From positions 1 to 34,245 of the forward strand of contig JAVCDD010000134.1 of the NCBI GenBank assembly GCA_030765125.1: 34,245 bases of DNA. The letters run 5' to 3'. The DNA comes from Candidatus Hatepunaea meridiana. GTDB lineage: Bacteria > Electryoneota > AABM5-125-24 > Hatepunaeales > Hatepunaeaceae. Under the pieces are notes generated by a model. The model searched no databases and was not told where the DNA came from. It saw nothing but the letters and a program-made list of their open reading frames with translations. Of the stretch, positions 33,984 to 34,245 are shown one piece after another (positions within the stretch are counted from its first letter, which is position 1; each line of letters opens with the position of its first letter). The position numbers were made by a program, and so were the translations under genes.

Positions 33984-34245
33984 CGGTTATGCCTTTAGCT
34001 CAGCAATGTATAAAATTAATAACACCGGAGTAGCGAAGCTTGCTGCGCGTCCACTTAATAATACCGGAGTAGCGAAGCTTGCTGCACGTCCACTTAATAA
34101 TACCGGAGTAGCGAAGCTTGCTGCACGTCCACTTAATAATACCGGAGTAGAAAAGCTTTCTGCGTTCTCGTACGGTGGCGCATGCGTATCTGCCTGCGAG
34201 CGCGCAGCAAGCTTCGCTACTCCGGCTGAGCTAAAGGCATAACCG
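33984..34245. repeat. Large inverted repeat enclosing tandem repeats, cut by the window edge
   Basis: A 21-nt arm at 33984-34004 (containing GGTTATGCCTTTAGCTCAGC) is repeated exactly in reverse complement at 34225-34245, the last bases of the window. Inside lie four 39-nt tandem units, then an inverted copy of the unit core (34203-34224, CGCAGCAAGCTTCGCTACTC), so a long nested hairpin can form. Confidence 0.9.
34018..34173. repeat. 39-nt tandem repeat, three near-perfect units and one diverged
   Basis: Units start at 34018, 34057, 34096 and 34135, each with ACCGGAGTAGCGAAGCTTGC and GTCCACTTAATA. Units 2 and 3 are identical; unit 1 differs at C versus T and G versus A; unit 4 diverges halfway. 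The core resembles the arms at 19973-20063. There are no spacers, so it is not a CRISPR array. Confidence 0.9.

Larger units (their letters stand above)
33743..34245. other. Repeat-filled upstream region of the sulfur cluster, to the window edge
   Basis: 503 bases without a supported gene. From the gene outward: a 9-nt-period motif (CGCAGATTT, CGCAGATTA near 33774-33792), a minus-strand TATACAAT near 33800 that could be a -10 box without a clear -35, a hairpin at 33825-33842 (ACAGGTA/TACCTGT), a hairpin AGCCAC/GTGGCT near 33888-33905, a GAGTTCA-family hairpin (33931-33949), then the large inverted repeat. The plus-strand open frame across the tandem repeats is a by-product of their 39-nt length. 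Confidence 0.6.

Noticed and set aside
34018..34173. CRISPR array
   Set aside because: Units are directly adjacent 39-nt tandem copies with no spacers, and no cas genes are present.
33880..34242. A 120-residue plus-strand protein with NNTGVAKLAARPL repeats
   Set aside because: The repeat length is a multiple of three, so it stays open by chance. There is no ribosome binding site, and the DNA is an inverted-repeat element.
1..34245. tRNA, rRNA or riboswitch
   Set aside because: No cloverleaf, rRNA-like block or known riboswitch core was recognised in the spacers.

Overview
All genes in the window lie on the minus strand, so transcription runs from high to low coordinates. Three traits suggest an uncultivated bacterium of the FCB (Fibrobacterota-Chlorobiota-Bacteroidota) side of the tree with dissimilatory sulfur metabolism, such as Zixibacteria, Electryoneota or KSB1-like lineages. 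They are two very large secreted proteins ending in PNPFN-type C-terminal sorting domains (type IX secretion style), a complete dsrMKJOP membrane complex with dsrC, and siroheme synthesis genes. The exact phylum cannot be fixed from the sequence alone.

Right part (20080-33742): a sulfur-respiration cluster in the order GltD/DsrL-like flavoprotein, dsrC, an RsbRD_N-like regulator, dsrM, dsrK, dsrJ, dsrO, dsrP, a persulfide reductase-like flavoprotein with a rhodanese domain, hemA, sirC and a cobA-hemD fusion. By family knowledge, DsrMKJOP moves electrons between the quinone pool/periplasm and the DsrC cysteine pair. The hem/sir/cob genes supply the siroheme needed by DsrAB, which is not in the window. 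dsrK-J-O-P are tightly coupled (8-nt overlap, 1-nt overlap, 7-nt gap).

Left part (306-19949): a small secreted helical-repeat protein. Then a 12.5-kb gene (18878 to 6410) that once encoded about 4150 residues and is now cut by five lesions (two nonsense codons, three frame changes). Then an intact 1885-residue relative (5963 to 306). The broken giant has a signal peptide, LVIVP repeats in blocks of 4, 7, 7, 7 and 7 (the sevens fit seven-bladed propellers), thirteen ASPM/SPD-2/Hydin-like Ig domains, alternating cadherin/Ig-like modules and a sorting domain.

The most unusual content is repetitive. Nearly every spacer carries an inverted-repeat element. Many arms are degenerate arrays with an 8-nt (sometimes 9-nt) period, and several small hairpins recur with compensatory stem changes. 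Elements of the same style have entered the two giant genes at one structural position, the loop before the last strand of one module type. Six of eight such modules carry an insert, the inserts share a peptide motif, and three of the five lesions lie inside them. The window ends exactly at one arm of a large inverted repeat, as expected for a contig broken at a repeat.
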